In this document: one piece after another, positions 25,874 to 34,545 of the stretch | Layout: each line of letters opens with the position of its first letter | How positions within the stretch are numbered: position 1 is the stretch's first letter | Notes under the pieces: model-generated | What the model was told of the DNA's origin: nothing | The model's database searches: none | Seen by the model: the letters and a program-made list of their open reading frames with translations, nothing else | Position numbers and translations under genes: made by a program | NCBI GenBank assembly: GCA_020632875.1 | Contig: JACKET010000021.1 | Span: 1 to 64,000, forward strand | Origin: Alphaproteobacteria bacterium | Lineage (GTDB): Bacteria; Myxococcota_A; UBA796; GCA-2862545 | Reading direction: 5' to 3' | DNA: 64,000 nucleotides

Positions 25874-26958
25874 CCGGAGCCTCCGATCCGCCGGGCCTCT
25901 TCGACGAGGTCGATGCCGGCGGGACACCAGGTGATGCAGCGGCCACACCCGACGCAGCCGCTGGTGTCGAACTGGTCGTGCCAGGTCGACAGCTTGTGGG
26001 TGAGCCACTGCCGGTAGCGCTGCGCGACGCCTTCGCGCACGGCGTGGCCGTGGAGATCGGTGAAGCCCTGGTCGAAGCAGGTGTCCCAGCGGCGTGCGTG
26101 GACCGCGTCGCCCGCGAGCGTCGTCGTGTCTTCGACCGTCGTGCAGAAGCACGTCGGGCACACGAGCGTGCAGTTCCCGCACGCGAGGCAGCGCGCCGCG
26201 ACGTCGTCCCAGGCGGGGCTCTCGAGCGCGTTCAGCAGCGATGCCCGCACGTCGCCGGGCATCTGCCGCTCCTGGTGGGCTGCGGCCCGGGCCGCCGCCT
26301 CTTCGGGGGCCGTCGACGCGACGGGCTTCACGGGGAGCCCCTCGATCAGCGCTTCACCCTCTTCGGACCCGACCTCGACGACGAAGTGGGGCTCGCCGTC
26401 GAGGACCTCGGTGAGCGTCAGGTCGGCGCCGCGATCGACCCGCGGGCCCGTGCCCATCGACGCGCAGAAGCACGTCGCCGCCGAGGCACCGCACTGCACC
26501 GCGACGATCCGCACGTCGGCGCGGCGTGCCGCGTAGGTGGGATCGGTGATGCCCGGGCGGAGGAACACGGCATCCTGGATGCCGATCGCCGCCAGATCAC
26601 ACGCGCGGAGGCCGATGAACGCGTACTTCGGTGGCTCGTCGGTGCCCTCGAAGAAGAGCTCGCCCCCTTCGTCCTTCCGGGCCCGCCAGAGCTCGACGCG
26701 CGGGGGGTGCAGCCACCGCTTCGCCGCGTCGGGGCCGACCTCGTAGCCGAACAGCGCGTCGTCCGCGCGATCGAGCAGGTGCTGTCGACCCGGGGCGGTG
26801 ACGGTGGTGAGGCCGCGGGGCAGGTCGGCGGTGCTCCGGATCCGATCGAGCACGATCGCGCCGTCGCGGAGCCGGGGGCCGATCAGCACCCGCCCTCCCT
26901 CCTGCAGCCGTTCGAGCAGGCGGTCGAGGTCGTGGGGATCGAGGCGATAGCGACTCAC
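25870..26958 (-). CDS. Group 3b hydrogenase beta subunit, Fe-S electron-transfer protein
   Basis: 362 residues from GTG 26958. The N-terminal part resembles anaerobic sulfite reductase A/HydB (RVLIGPRLRDGAIVLDRI; FIGLRACDLAAIGIQD; AVQCGASAATCFCASMG). The C-terminal third has two ferredoxin-type [4Fe-4S] motifs, CLACGNCTLVCPTCFC and CVGCGRCITWCPAGID. It is the first gene of the operon. The 76-bp spacer to the divergent lipase-like gene must contain the operon promoter. An in-frame upstream start exists but would overlap that gene. Confidence 0.94.
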   Translation of the reverse strand: MSRYRLDPHDLDRLLERLQEGGRVLIGPRLRDGAIVLDRIRSTADLPRGLTTVTAPGRQHLLDRADDALFGYEVGPDAAKRWLHPPRVELWRARKDEGGELFFEGTDEPPKYAFIGLRACDLAAIGIQDAVFLRPGITDPTYAARRADVRIVAVQCGASAATCFCASMGTGPRVDRGADLTLTEVLDGEPHFVVEVGSEEGEALIEGLPVKPVASTAPEEAAARAAAHQERQMPGDVRASLLNALESPAWDDVAARCLACGNCTLVCPTCFCTTVEDTTTLAGDAVHARRWDTCFDQGFTDLHGHAVREGVAQRYRQWLTHKLSTWHDQFDTSGCVGCGRCITWCPAGIDLVEEARRIGGSG

Positions 26959-27034
26959 GGGGGCCAAGTATCCGACCGGGACGCGCTCCGCGGAAGGGGT
27001 TGCGATCCGGTCCGCCGTCCTCCATCGTCGCCCC

Positions 27035-28135
27035 ATGCAGCGCGTCTACCTCGTCCCCGGCTTCTTCGGCTTCGCGAACCTCGGCGACCTCCGCTACTTC
27101 GGCCACGTCCACCGTCTCCTCGGCGAGCGCTTCGCGGCTGCGGGCGTCGAAGCCTCGATCCACGAGGTCCCGACCCGACCCACCGCGTCGCTCAAGCGCC
27201 GCGCGCAGCGGCTTCACGAGACCATCGCGGCCACCGCGACGCCCGGCGACACGATCCACCTCGTCGGGCACAGCTCCGGCGGGCTCGACTGTCGGCTGCT
27301 CACGAGCCCCGGTGTGCAGATCGACATCGACGTGGAGCCGTTCGCATCGAGCGTGAAGAGCGTCGTGACCGTGAGCACGCCGCACCGCGGGACGCCCTCG
27401 GCCGCCGCGTTCAGCACCCTCGCGGGCAAGCGCCTGCTGCGCCTGTTGTCGCTGATGACGATGGTGATCATCCGACAGGGACGGGTCCCCCTGACGATGG
27501 TGCTCGGGATCGGGAACGTCGTGCGACGGCTCGAGGGCCTGCTCGACGACGAGCAGGGCATCGAGGACGAGATCTTCGCGGGGCTCCTCTCGGAGCTCGA
27601 CGACGAGCGGAGGGGCCAGATCACCACGTTCTTCGGGGAGATCGGCGAGGACCAGGCCCTGCTGGCCCAGATCGCGCCCGACGCGATGGACGCGTTCAAC
27701 ACCGGGACCATCGACCGGCCGGACGTGCGGTACGGGGCCGTGCTCACACGCGCCCGGCGCCCGAACCTGAAGGGTGTGCTCGAGGCCGGCGCGAGCCCCT
27801 ACGCGCAGGCATCGAACGCGCTGTACGTGGCCTGCCACCACCTCGCCGGTGCGGGCGGACCGGCGTTCACGGCGACGACCGCCGCGCTGAACAGCTACTG
27901 GCCCGACCTGACGGAGTCCGACAACGACGGCATGGTCCCGACGGCGAGCCAGCCGTGGGGCGAGACGATCGCCGCGGTCGACGCCGATCACCTCGACGTC
28001 ATCGGGCACTTCTCCGGCGACGACGCCGTCCCGCCCCACTACGACTGGATCCGCACCGGCACGGGCTACCGGCGCGCGGCGTTCGAGGCGACCTGGGACG
28101 CGGTGTTCGCGTTCCTCCTGCAGAACGGGCGATGA
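27035..28135 (+). CDS. Alpha/beta-hydrolase, lipase/PGAP1-like
   Basis: 366 residues. VYLVPGFFGFANLGDLRYF gives the oxyanion-hole region, GHSSGG has the nucleophile Ser80, TVSTPHRGTP is the typical lipase strand-turn, and DNDGMVP and ADHLDVIG carry the acid and His of the triad. No signal peptide, so it is probably cytoplasmic. It overlaps the next gene as ATGA. Divergent from the hydrogenase operon. The substrate is not known. Confidence 0.88.
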   Translation: MQRVYLVPGFFGFANLGDLRYFGHVHRLLGERFAAAGVEASIHEVPTRPTASLKRRAQRLHETIAATATPGDTIHLVGHSSGGLDCRLLTSPGVQIDIDVEPFASSVKSVVTVSTPHRGTPSAAAFSTLAGKRLLRLLSLMTMVIIRQGRVPLTMVLGIGNVVRRLEGLLDDEQGIEDEIFAGLLSELDDERRGQITTFFGEIGEDQALLAQIAPDAMDAFNTGTIDRPDVRYGAVLTRARRPNLKGVLEAGASPYAQASNALYVACHHLAGAGGPAFTATTAALNSYWPDLTESDNDGMVPTASQPWGETIAAVDADHLDVIGHFSGDDAVPPHYDWIRTGTGYRRAAFEATWDAVFAFLLQNGR

Positions 28136-28479
28136 GCCGCGAGCCGGAGCCCCAGGGTGCCCAGTCCCATCCGGAGGGCCACACCCTCTTCGTGCGGGTC
28201 CGGGACGAGGTGGACGTCGAGCGCTTCGTGCCGCTGTTCCCCCACGGGATCCGCGAGGTGGAGACGAGCCTGCAACAGCGTCACGACGACCAGGGTTTCG
28301 TGGAGCTGAGGCTCGTTGTGGACGGAAACCCACTCGGGACCGTACGAATCGACCTACCGCCCCGGCCTCGCGGCGAGCGCGTCGACGTGAGCGCGTGGAT
28401 GGACGAGCCCGGCGAGCTGCACGTCGTGCTCACCCACGAGGGCCGCCAGGTCCACGAGGTGCTGCGCTGGACGCCCTGA
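28132..28479 (+). CDS. Small protein of unknown function
   Basis: 115 residues. Strand-rich with many charged residues; contains GHTLFVRVRDEVDVERFVPLFP, LRLVVDGNPLGTVRIDLPP and LHVVLTHEGRQVHEV. No motif is recognised. The ATG overlaps the hydrolase stop (ATGA), so it is probably expressed with it. The 100 bp after it, up to the convergent CoA-transferase, show nothing recognisable. Confidence 0.65.
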   Translation: MSREPEPQGAQSHPEGHTLFVRVRDEVDVERFVPLFPHGIREVETSLQQRHDDQGFVELRLVVDGNPLGTVRIDLPPRPRGERVDVSAWMDEPGELHVVLTHEGRQVHEVLRWTP

Positions 28480-28579
28480 CGAGAGCGACGCGATCCTCGC
28501 CACCGCCTTCGAGAATGTCGGGCCGTTCGGCGAGACCGGGGTTCAGCAGGTCTCGGCGGACCTCGTCATCCCCAAGGGG

Positions 28580-29896
28580 CTAGGCCGTGGGCGCCTGTCG
28601 GGCGAACATCTCCATCCAGGCTTCCTTCAGCCCGTCCCGGAAGTCCGGGTGCGCGATGGAGGTCAGCAGCTTCGCCCGCTCGCGGAGCGTCTGGCCGTAC
28701 AGGTTCACCGCTCCGTACTCGGTCACGATCCAGTGCGCGTCGGCGCGGTTCGTCACCACGCCTGCGCCCTCGAGGAGGCACGGCACGACGCGCGAGGTCT
28801 TCCCACCCTGCGCGGTGCTCGGGATGGCGATGATCGGCACGCCCCCCGCCGAACGCGACGCGGCCCGGATGAAGTCGACCTGCCCGCCGACGCCGCTGTA
28901 GATGCGCCGGCCGATGCTGTCCGAGTTCACCTGACCCGTCAGATCGACCGAGATCGCCGAGTTGATCGCGACGAGCTTCGTGTTGCTGCTCGCGACCTCG
29001 ATGTCGTTCGTGTGGTCGCACGGGTGGGCCTCGACCATCGGGTTCTCGTGGACCCAGTCGTACAGCGCGCGGCTGCCGAGCACGAACGTCGTGACGACCT
29101 TCCGGCGATGGCGGGTCTTGTGCCGGCCGGTGACGATGCCCGCCTCGACGGCCTGCATGACGCCGTCGCTGATCATCTCGGAGTGCACGCCCAGATCGAG
29201 GCCCTCCTGCTCGCACAGGAGCCCGATCACGGCGTCCGGCACGCCGCCGATGCCGAGCTGCATCGTCGCCCCGCGCGGGATGAGCGGGACGATGTGCTCG
29301 GCGATGCGGCGCTCGACGTCGGAGGGCGGCCCCGAATCGAGCTCGGGCAGCTCCTCGTCGTGCTCGACGATGGCGTCGACCTCGCCGACATGGAGGAACG
29401 TGTTGCCGAGGACCCGCGGCATCCGCGTGTTGACCTGGACGATGATCCGCCGCGCGTTCTCGGCCGCCGCGAGCGACGCCATGACCTCGGTGCCGAGCGA
29501 CACGAAGCCGTGCTTGTCGGGCGGGGAGACCGTGAGGAGCGCGGCGTCGAGCTTGGGCTCCATCCCCCGGATGAGGCGCGGGATCTCGGAGAGGTTGCAC
29601 GGGACGTAGTCGGCGCGGCCGTCGTTGACCTGGGCCCGATCCGCGGGCCCCACGAACCACGCATGGTGACGGACGCCGGGGTGCTCTCGCGTCGCGACCG
29701 GGTCCTTCCCGAGGAGGAGGACGTGGCCGAGCATCATCTCGTGGTCGCCGCCGTGCGCGTGCTTCGCGAGGGCCTCGGCGAGGTGGCGCGGGGTGGCCGC
29801 GTTGCCGGAGATGTAGAGCCTCGACTTCGGACCGAGGCCGGCCAGCGCGGCCGATGCGGTGGTGAGCTTGCTGCGGTACGCGGTCTGCCAGGGCAT
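28580..29896 (-). CDS. Acetyl-CoA hydrolase/transferase family CoA-transferase
   Basis: 438 residues. The order SRLYISGNAATPRHLAEAL, VSPPDKHGFVSLGTEV, VQVNTRMPRVLGNTF, MQLGIGGVPDAVIGLL, LGVHSEMISDGVMQAVEAG and GGQVDFIRAASRSAGG matches 4-hydroxybutyrate CoA-transferase/succinyl-CoA:acetate CoA-transferase-type enzymes. The Glu in VHSEM is the catalytic residue that forms the enzyme-CoA thioester. Cytoplasmic. It moves CoA between acids such as acetate, butyrate or 4-hydroxybutyrate; which one is not decided by sequence. Upstream by 18 bp is a hydrolase gene on the same strand. Confidence 0.92.
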   Translation of the reverse strand: MPWQTAYRSKLTTASAALAGLGPKSRLYISGNAATPRHLAEALAKHAHGGDHEMMLGHVLLLGKDPVATREHPGVRHHAWFVGPADRAQVNDGRADYVPCNLSEIPRLIRGMEPKLDAALLTVSPPDKHGFVSLGTEVMASLAAAENARRIIVQVNTRMPRVLGNTFLHVGEVDAIVEHDEELPELDSGPPSDVERRIAEHIVPLIPRGATMQLGIGGVPDAVIGLLCEQEGLDLGVHSEMISDGVMQAVEAGIVTGRHKTRHRRKVVTTFVLGSRALYDWVHENPMVEAHPCDHTNDIEVASSNTKLVAINSAISVDLTGQVNSDSIGRRIYSGVGGQVDFIRAASRSAGGVPIIAIPSTAQGGKTSRVVPCLLEGAGVVTNRADAHWIVTEYGAVNLYGQTLRERAKLLTSIAHPDFRDGLKEAWMEMFARQAPTA

Positions 29897-29914
29897 CGGG
29901 GCCTCCGGAGCGGG

Positions 29915-31177
29915 TCAGCGCCCGGGCGCCGGGTGGTCCGCGGGCAGGAACCCGATACCCCGGAGGAAGCGCGCCAGCTGCCAGAGGTACGCGCCCCGGT
30001 CGAGATGGAGCAGGTGGCTCCCGGGGAACCAGTGGATGCGGGGGCGATCCCAGTGCTCCCACAGAAGCCGGCTGTGCTTCGGCGGCGCGAGGCGGTCGCC
30101 CGCACCCCCGATGATCATCAGGTTCTCCTTCGGTAATACGGGCTTCCACGTGAGCGGGCAGCTCACCGCTGCGAGGCGGCGGAGCTCGGGGATCGTGATG
30201 CCGGTGGCCTTCAGGAGCCCCCGCGCAGCGGTGCCCATCGGCTGCCACTGGAGGACGAGGTCGACGAGGCTCGCGACGGGCACGTTCGGAACGCTGAACG
30301 ACAGCCGGTCCTCGACGGAGGCGAGCAGCGCGGACGTGTGCCCCCCGAGGCTCACGCCTGCCACGCCGACCGCGGGGACCCCGCGCTTCTCGAGGAGGTA
30401 CCGGACGAAGATGCGGATGTCGTGCACCGCCTGGGCGAAGGCCTCGTTGGTCCAGCCGAGGCCCTGGCTGAAGAAGCCGTGGCCCGAGAACGGCGAGAGG
30501 CGCGACTGGCGCTTCCCGTGGAACGGCATCGTCACGAGCAGCACGTCGCAGCCCATGCCGTAGATCCACGGGATGTTGAAGAACCACTCGTTCACGACGT
30601 ACGCCTCGGCCGCGAAGCCGTGCACGGCGACCAGGGTGGGGCGCGGCCCGTTGCGGTGCTGCCAGTAGCGCGCCCGCGCCACGCGGTTGTTGCGGTTCTT
30701 CTTCCACCGCGCGCGGAGGTCGGGGTGGAGCGGCTCGAACGGGCTGATGAACGACAGCTCCTCGCCCCGGCCGTCCCACGGGCGGAACCCCGTCATGCCC
30801 GGGGGCTTCGACCGGACCTCGAGGTTGCGCGGCGGGTCGCGGAAGAACGCGTGCGGATCGCCTGCTTCGGCGATCGGCCCGTAGAAGTCCATGTGCCGGC
30901 GGATCTCGCCCATCTTGCCGGGATGGTAGCCCTGCGGGAGCGCCACGCCCGCGAGGAGGCTCGCGAACACGGTGCGGATGACGTGGTCGGTCGCGGCGGT
31001 CGCGCGGATGGAGCGCGTGTCGCGGCTGTCCTCGGTCTCGAAGGGCTCCTCGTGGCGCCAGAAGCCGGGATCCAGGTCGTCCCACCACGGCCCGTCGCCC
31101 GACAGGAACGGCGCCTGGCCGGCGCTGGCGTGGAGGAGACGGGAGACGACGGAGTCGTCGGGCGTTTCGGTGGCCAT
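29915..31177 (-). CDS. Alpha/beta-hydrolase family protein
   Basis: 420 residues. RPTLVAVHGFAAEAYVVNEW is the HG oxyanion region, GVAGVSLGGHTSALL has the nucleophile Ser in G-V-S-L-G-G, IGGAGDRLAPP the acid, and WFPGSHLLHLDRG the His. The first 170 residues are a family-specific N-terminal domain. No signal peptide. It is probably co-transcribed with the CoA-transferase 18 bp downstream. The substrate is unknown. Confidence 0.87.
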   Translation of the reverse strand: MATETPDDSVVSRLLHASAGQAPFLSGDGPWWDDLDPGFWRHEEPFETEDSRDTRSIRATAATDHVIRTVFASLLAGVALPQGYHPGKMGEIRRHMDFYGPIAEAGDPHAFFRDPPRNLEVRSKPPGMTGFRPWDGRGEELSFISPFEPLHPDLRARWKKNRNNRVARARYWQHRNGPRPTLVAVHGFAAEAYVVNEWFFNIPWIYGMGCDVLLVTMPFHGKRQSRLSPFSGHGFFSQGLGWTNEAFAQAVHDIRIFVRYLLEKRGVPAVGVAGVSLGGHTSALLASVEDRLSFSVPNVPVASLVDLVLQWQPMGTAARGLLKATGITIPELRRLAAVSCPLTWKPVLPKENLMIIGGAGDRLAPPKHSRLLWEHWDRPRIHWFPGSHLLHLDRGAYLWQLARFLRGIGFLPADHPAPGR

Positions 31178-31231
31178 GCCCTATTGGATCACAGCCCGGA
31201 TTCGGTGACCATGTGTCGGCCAGGAGGGCAC

Positions 31232-32248
31232 GTGTCGAAGGTCGTCCAGACGTCGGAGGAAGCCGCCGCGAGCCTGCTCCTCCTGGAGCCCACAGGGAGG
31301 AGTCAGCGGCTTCAAGCCGCTGAAGGCTCCCGGTCGAGTGACTTCGGGAGCTGGATGTTCCTGCGGAAGGCCCACCGGCTCGGCCCCGACGCGATCCGCG
31401 CGCTGCTCGCCACGGGCGTGGAGCGCGAGAACCCGCGGTCGGTCTTCGCCCACGCGCTCGTGTCGCCCGATCTGGACGACGACGCGCTCGTGGAGGCCTG
31501 GCGGGTCGCCGTGCAGGCCCTGCGCGACCTCGGCACGACGTACAACTGGGGGTCGAAGCAGCGGAAGGCCAAGCTGCGCGGCGTCGCCGAGGCACCCGTC
31601 CTGCTCGCCGCGACCCAGGCCGCGTGCGCTGCATGCGAGCACGTGCCGCACGACATGCTCGCCGTGCTCGCCATCGACGGATCCGAGGCGTCGGAGGACG
31701 CGTTCCTGCCCCACCTGGAGCGGGCCCGCCAGCGCGGCGACGAGCTGCTCGACTGGCTGGCGCGCCTCCGCACCCACGCGACGCCCGGCACGGGCATCAC
31801 GCGTCTGCTCGATCAGGTCGATGCACGGCTCGAGGCCCGCGAAGCCGCGTCGCCCGCCCTGGATTTCGCCGCGCGCATCGGGTTCGAGGGGCTGTCGTCG
31901 TTCTGGGTGGGCGTGACGTTCGGCTCGCGCGAGCTGTCGGGCGGCGTGCCGCGGTTCCAGGGCCACATCCGCGTGGACAGCCGCAACGCCGACTGGTTCG
32001 CCGTGCACCTGAGCGAGGTCCCGGACGACCGGCTCCTGCGGCGCTCCAGCTTCTCGGCCACGAAGGTGTTCGCCGACGAGCACGGCCTCGGCGTCTGCAC
32101 GCCCGACGAGCTGCCGGCGTGGCTCGCACGCGCCGCGGAAGCGCTCGGCGTGGAGTGGTCCGACGGTGTCCACATCGCATCGAGCCTGCGGGGGAAGGCG
32201 CGGGACCGCATCCGTGTCTGGCTCTTCGGCTCTATGCTCCCGTCATGA
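31232..32248 (+). CDS. Protein of unknown function
   Basis: 338 residues from GTG 31232, preceded by AGGAGG 4 bp upstream. Candidate starts are ATG 31211 (upstream) and ATG 31355 (M-F-L-R-K-A-H-R-L-G). The last would leave the strong hairpin at 31295-31331 outside the gene and removes a low-complexity N-terminus, so it is a serious alternative. The protein is mostly helical: YNWGSKQRKAKLRGVAEAPVLLAATQAACAACEHVP, then a mixed C-terminal domain (GLSSFWVGVTFGSRELSGG; DDRLLRRSSFSATKVF). No family is recognised. The stop overlaps the next start (ATGA). Confidence 0.68.
   Translation: MSKVVQTSEEAAASLLLLEPTGRSQRLQAAEGSRSSDFGSWMFLRKAHRLGPDAIRALLATGVERENPRSVFAHALVSPDLDDDALVEAWRVAVQALRDLGTTYNWGSKQRKAKLRGVAEAPVLLAATQAACAACEHVPHDMLAVLAIDGSEASEDAFLPHLERARQRGDELLDWLARLRTHATPGTGITRLLDQVDARLEAREAASPALDFAARIGFEGLSSFWVGVTFGSRELSGGVPRFQGHIRVDSRNADWFAVHLSEVPDDRLLRRSSFSATKVFADEHGLGVCTPDELPAWLARAAEALGVEWSDGVHIASSLRGKARDRIRVWLFGSMLPS
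31295..31331. repeat. REP-like hairpin in the 5' part of a gene
   Basis: Two 18-nt arms with three mismatches and a one-base loop; the inner 10 bp (TCAGCGGCTT / AAGCCGCTGA) pair perfectly. It falls in a low-complexity stretch of the predicted N-terminus, or between genes if the ATG at 31355 is the true start. Confidence 0.7.
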
Positions 32249-33531
32249 TCGCCTTCCTCGCCCTGGCCATCGCTGCCCCCCCGAACGCCGTGACCGGCGT
32301 GGTCGACGTGGTCGCCTCCTACGCGGGCGACCCGGGCTGTCTGGTGAAGACGGACGGAAGCGTTTGGTGTTGGCGCGAGACGCCGGACGGGCTCGATGGG
32401 CCACTACCGGGTCCCATCCGGGTGGAGGGCGTGTCGGGGACGGGACTGGTTCGGCTCGGGCAGCAGATCTGCGTCCTGACGACGCGGGGCGCCGACTGCC
32501 TGCCTGCGTCGGAGCCCGTATTGCGATTCGGGAAGCGCCGGGTGCTCGACGCGTCGGGGAACGGCTCCTGGTCGTGTGTCCTGCTCGACGACCGGACCGT
32601 CGAGTGCCAGGGCCTCAACCTCAACGGGGAGATCGGACGCCCGCCCGTGCGTCAGGGCGTCGCCGGCGGCATCCGGAGCGGGCCCTGGGCGCCTGTGGAC
32701 GCGGCCCAGGGGGCCGTCGGGCTGGCCGAGACCTGTGCCGTGCTGGAGACGGGGGCGCTCGTGTGCTGGGGTCCGCACGCGCTCGGGCCCGTGCGGGCCG
32801 ACCCCGACGCGGCGGCGGCGTACGTCGAGGCGGTCGCGCCCCGGAACGTGGGACCCACGGACATCACCGACGCCGAGGTCGCGCCCAATCGGGCCTGCGT
32901 CGTTCGAAAAGACCGCTCAGTGCTCTGTTTCACGCGGCCGAAGGTCGAAGCCGCGGCGAAGGAGCTCCCGCTCGATCTGAAAGGTGTGGTCGAGGTGGGG
33001 AGGGGGCTCGGCGGGTTCGTGTTCCGCACGGATTCCGGTGAGCTGTACGGCTGGGACGGCAACGCCGAAGGCGAGCTCGAGCGCTACCGCGTCACGGAGG
33101 TGAAGTCCTTCAGCGGAGTGCCGACCCACCTCTGCGTGGTGACGAAGGTCGGACACGCGCGCTGCCTCGGGCAGAACGACGCGGGACAGCTCGGTGACGG
33201 CACCCTGAAGGAGGCCGCGGAGGCCACGTGGGTCGTCGACCACCGGCCGGAGCTCGCCCCGGGTCCGAAGGCGGAGGTGTTCGGCTGCAGCGCGTCGGAC
33301 GCGTCGCGCCGGGCCTGCGCGAAGCAGGGGCTCGCGTGCGTGATGTCGGATCCGCCGGGCTACTGGCGGTTCGGCGGCGGTGGTGCGAAGTGCGACGCGC
33401 CGTGCATGGAGCGGCTCGGCGACGAGCTCGACATGCGCCCGATCCCGACCTGCCTTTGCACGTGCGACGCCGACTACCGCGAGGCCGAGGCCGCGCTGCA
33501 GCGCCGGCTCGACCAGCCGCCTCCGCCCTGA
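32245..33531 (+). CDS. Secreted RCC1-like (regulator of chromosome condensation repeat) protein
   Basis: 428 residues. Very short signal (MIAFLALAIAA) with no positive charge. The body has repeated C-x-V-L/K-x-D/T-G-x-V/L-x-C-W blades (CLVKTDGSVWCWRE, CVLLDDRTVECQG, CAVLETGALVCWG, CVVRKDRSVLCF, CVVTKVGHARCLGQN-D-A-G-Q-L-G-D-G), typical of bacterial RCC1-like beta-propellers, with paired cysteines as in extracellular proteins. A Cys-rich C-terminal domain (eight or more Cys, ending CLCTCDAD) follows. The ATG overlaps the previous stop. Probably exported; the ligand is unknown. Confidence 0.82.
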   Translation: MIAFLALAIAAPPNAVTGVVDVVASYAGDPGCLVKTDGSVWCWRETPDGLDGPLPGPIRVEGVSGTGLVRLGQQICVLTTRGADCLPASEPVLRFGKRRVLDASGNGSWSCVLLDDRTVECQGLNLNGEIGRPPVRQGVAGGIRSGPWAPVDAAQGAVGLAETCAVLETGALVCWGPHALGPVRADPDAAAAYVEAVAPRNVGPTDITDAEVAPNRACVVRKDRSVLCFTRPKVEAAAKELPLDLKGVVEVGRGLGGFVFRTDSGELYGWDGNAEGELERYRVTEVKSFSGVPTHLCVVTKVGHARCLGQNDAGQLGDGTLKEAAEATWVVDHRPELAPGPKAEVFGCSASDASRRACAKQGLACVMSDPPGYWRFGGGGAKCDAPCMERLGDELDMRPIPTCLCTCDADYREAEAALQRRLDQPPPP

Positions 33532-33786
33532 AGCCCCCGCGGAACACCCTCGCCCAGCCTGTCCCGAAAGTGCCAGAGCCTCCCCGAAACGCCGTCCCAC
33601 ACGAGAGAATCGGGTGTCCCATCTGGGTCAGACCCGAACGGGACAGGGGGATTGCGCCACCGCACGACCGCGAGGCGGGGTTGCGGCTCTCCGAATCGAG
33701 AGCCCTTGCGGACTCGGCGTGCAGTCCCGTCGACGGTGGAGCCACACCTCTCTGTGTCGGAAGCCGTCGGGCTCCGAGCGTTCCGA

Positions 33787-33875
33787 GGCATCACGCAGAT
33801 GACGCAGAAGGACGCAGATGACGCAGAAACCAGGCCGTCGCGGGTCGAGCGTCCTCCTCTCCCCGGGCACCGTCG
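33787..33875 (+). repeat. Left arm of 89-bp inverted repeat
   Basis: Begins GGCATCACGCAGATGACGC. It matches the reverse complement of 34352-34440 at 88 of 89 positions. A 19-bp unit (ACGCAGATGACGCAGAA plus two bases) is duplicated in tandem inside the arm. Confidence 0.92.
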
Positions 33876-34351
33876 TGAAACCGAAACCGGTGCCAGAGTG
33901 AGACCGAGGCGCGGTCCCGACTGTCGGAAGCTCCCCATGGCCGCCGTCCGGATCCAACCAGAGCCGGGTCCAAAGTGACTGCCGCGGAGCAGAGTCCGGC
34001 TGAGTGTGACTCCACAGACGCTGCGGGCGGGCGCTGGCGAACCGCGCGACGGTCGAAGCTCCACAATCTTCTCTCGGGGCCTCGCGACAACGGGCCCGAC
34101 CCGGCGAGATTCACGTTCAGGCCGGCTCTGCCCGGTGGCAGTCACATTCGCGACCCCTCTGGTCTCCACAGAGGCGTCGTCCCGGTTCCGCTCACCCGAG
34201 CAGCCCAAAACGCCTGCCTGCTCTGGTGAATCCCGATTCCGGTCCGCGGGGAGGCCCTCCCTGTCGACCCGAACATCGAGCCGTCCCTCGAGAGCCCTGA
34301 CGTCACGGGTGGACCCTGGCGTCCCTGGCGGTCTTGGCGGTGCAATCCCGT

Positions 34352-34440
34352 CGACGGTGCCCGGGGAGAGGAGGACGCTCGACCCGCGACGGCCTGGTTT
34401 CTGCGTCATCTGCGCCCTTCTGCGTCATCTGCGTGATGCC
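34352..34440 (-). repeat. Right arm of 89-bp inverted repeat
   Basis: Ends CTGCGTGATGCC. Reverse complement of the left arm with a single A/G difference; the 476-bp interval between the arms has no gene. Confidence 0.92.
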
Positions 34441-34545
34441 CGTAGACGCTCGAAGCTCGACTCCGTCCGACACAACGCGCTGTGGCTCGCTGTGGTCGCT
34501 GTGCGAGACCGGGGATCGCCAACGCCGTCGCTCCGCGGGCTCACC

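Larger units (their letters stand above)
33532..34545. other. Gene-free region, about 1 kb, with a large inverted repeat
   Basis: No credible gene is seen; open frames here lack family features and have irregular codon use. The region holds the 89-bp inverted repeat at 33787-33875 and 34352-34440, weaker inverted similarity for about 55 bp outside it, a 9-bp nested inverted repeat (33975-33983 and 34137-34145), and a direct repeat around CCCGTCGACGGTG (near 33727 and 34347). Confidence 0.75.
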
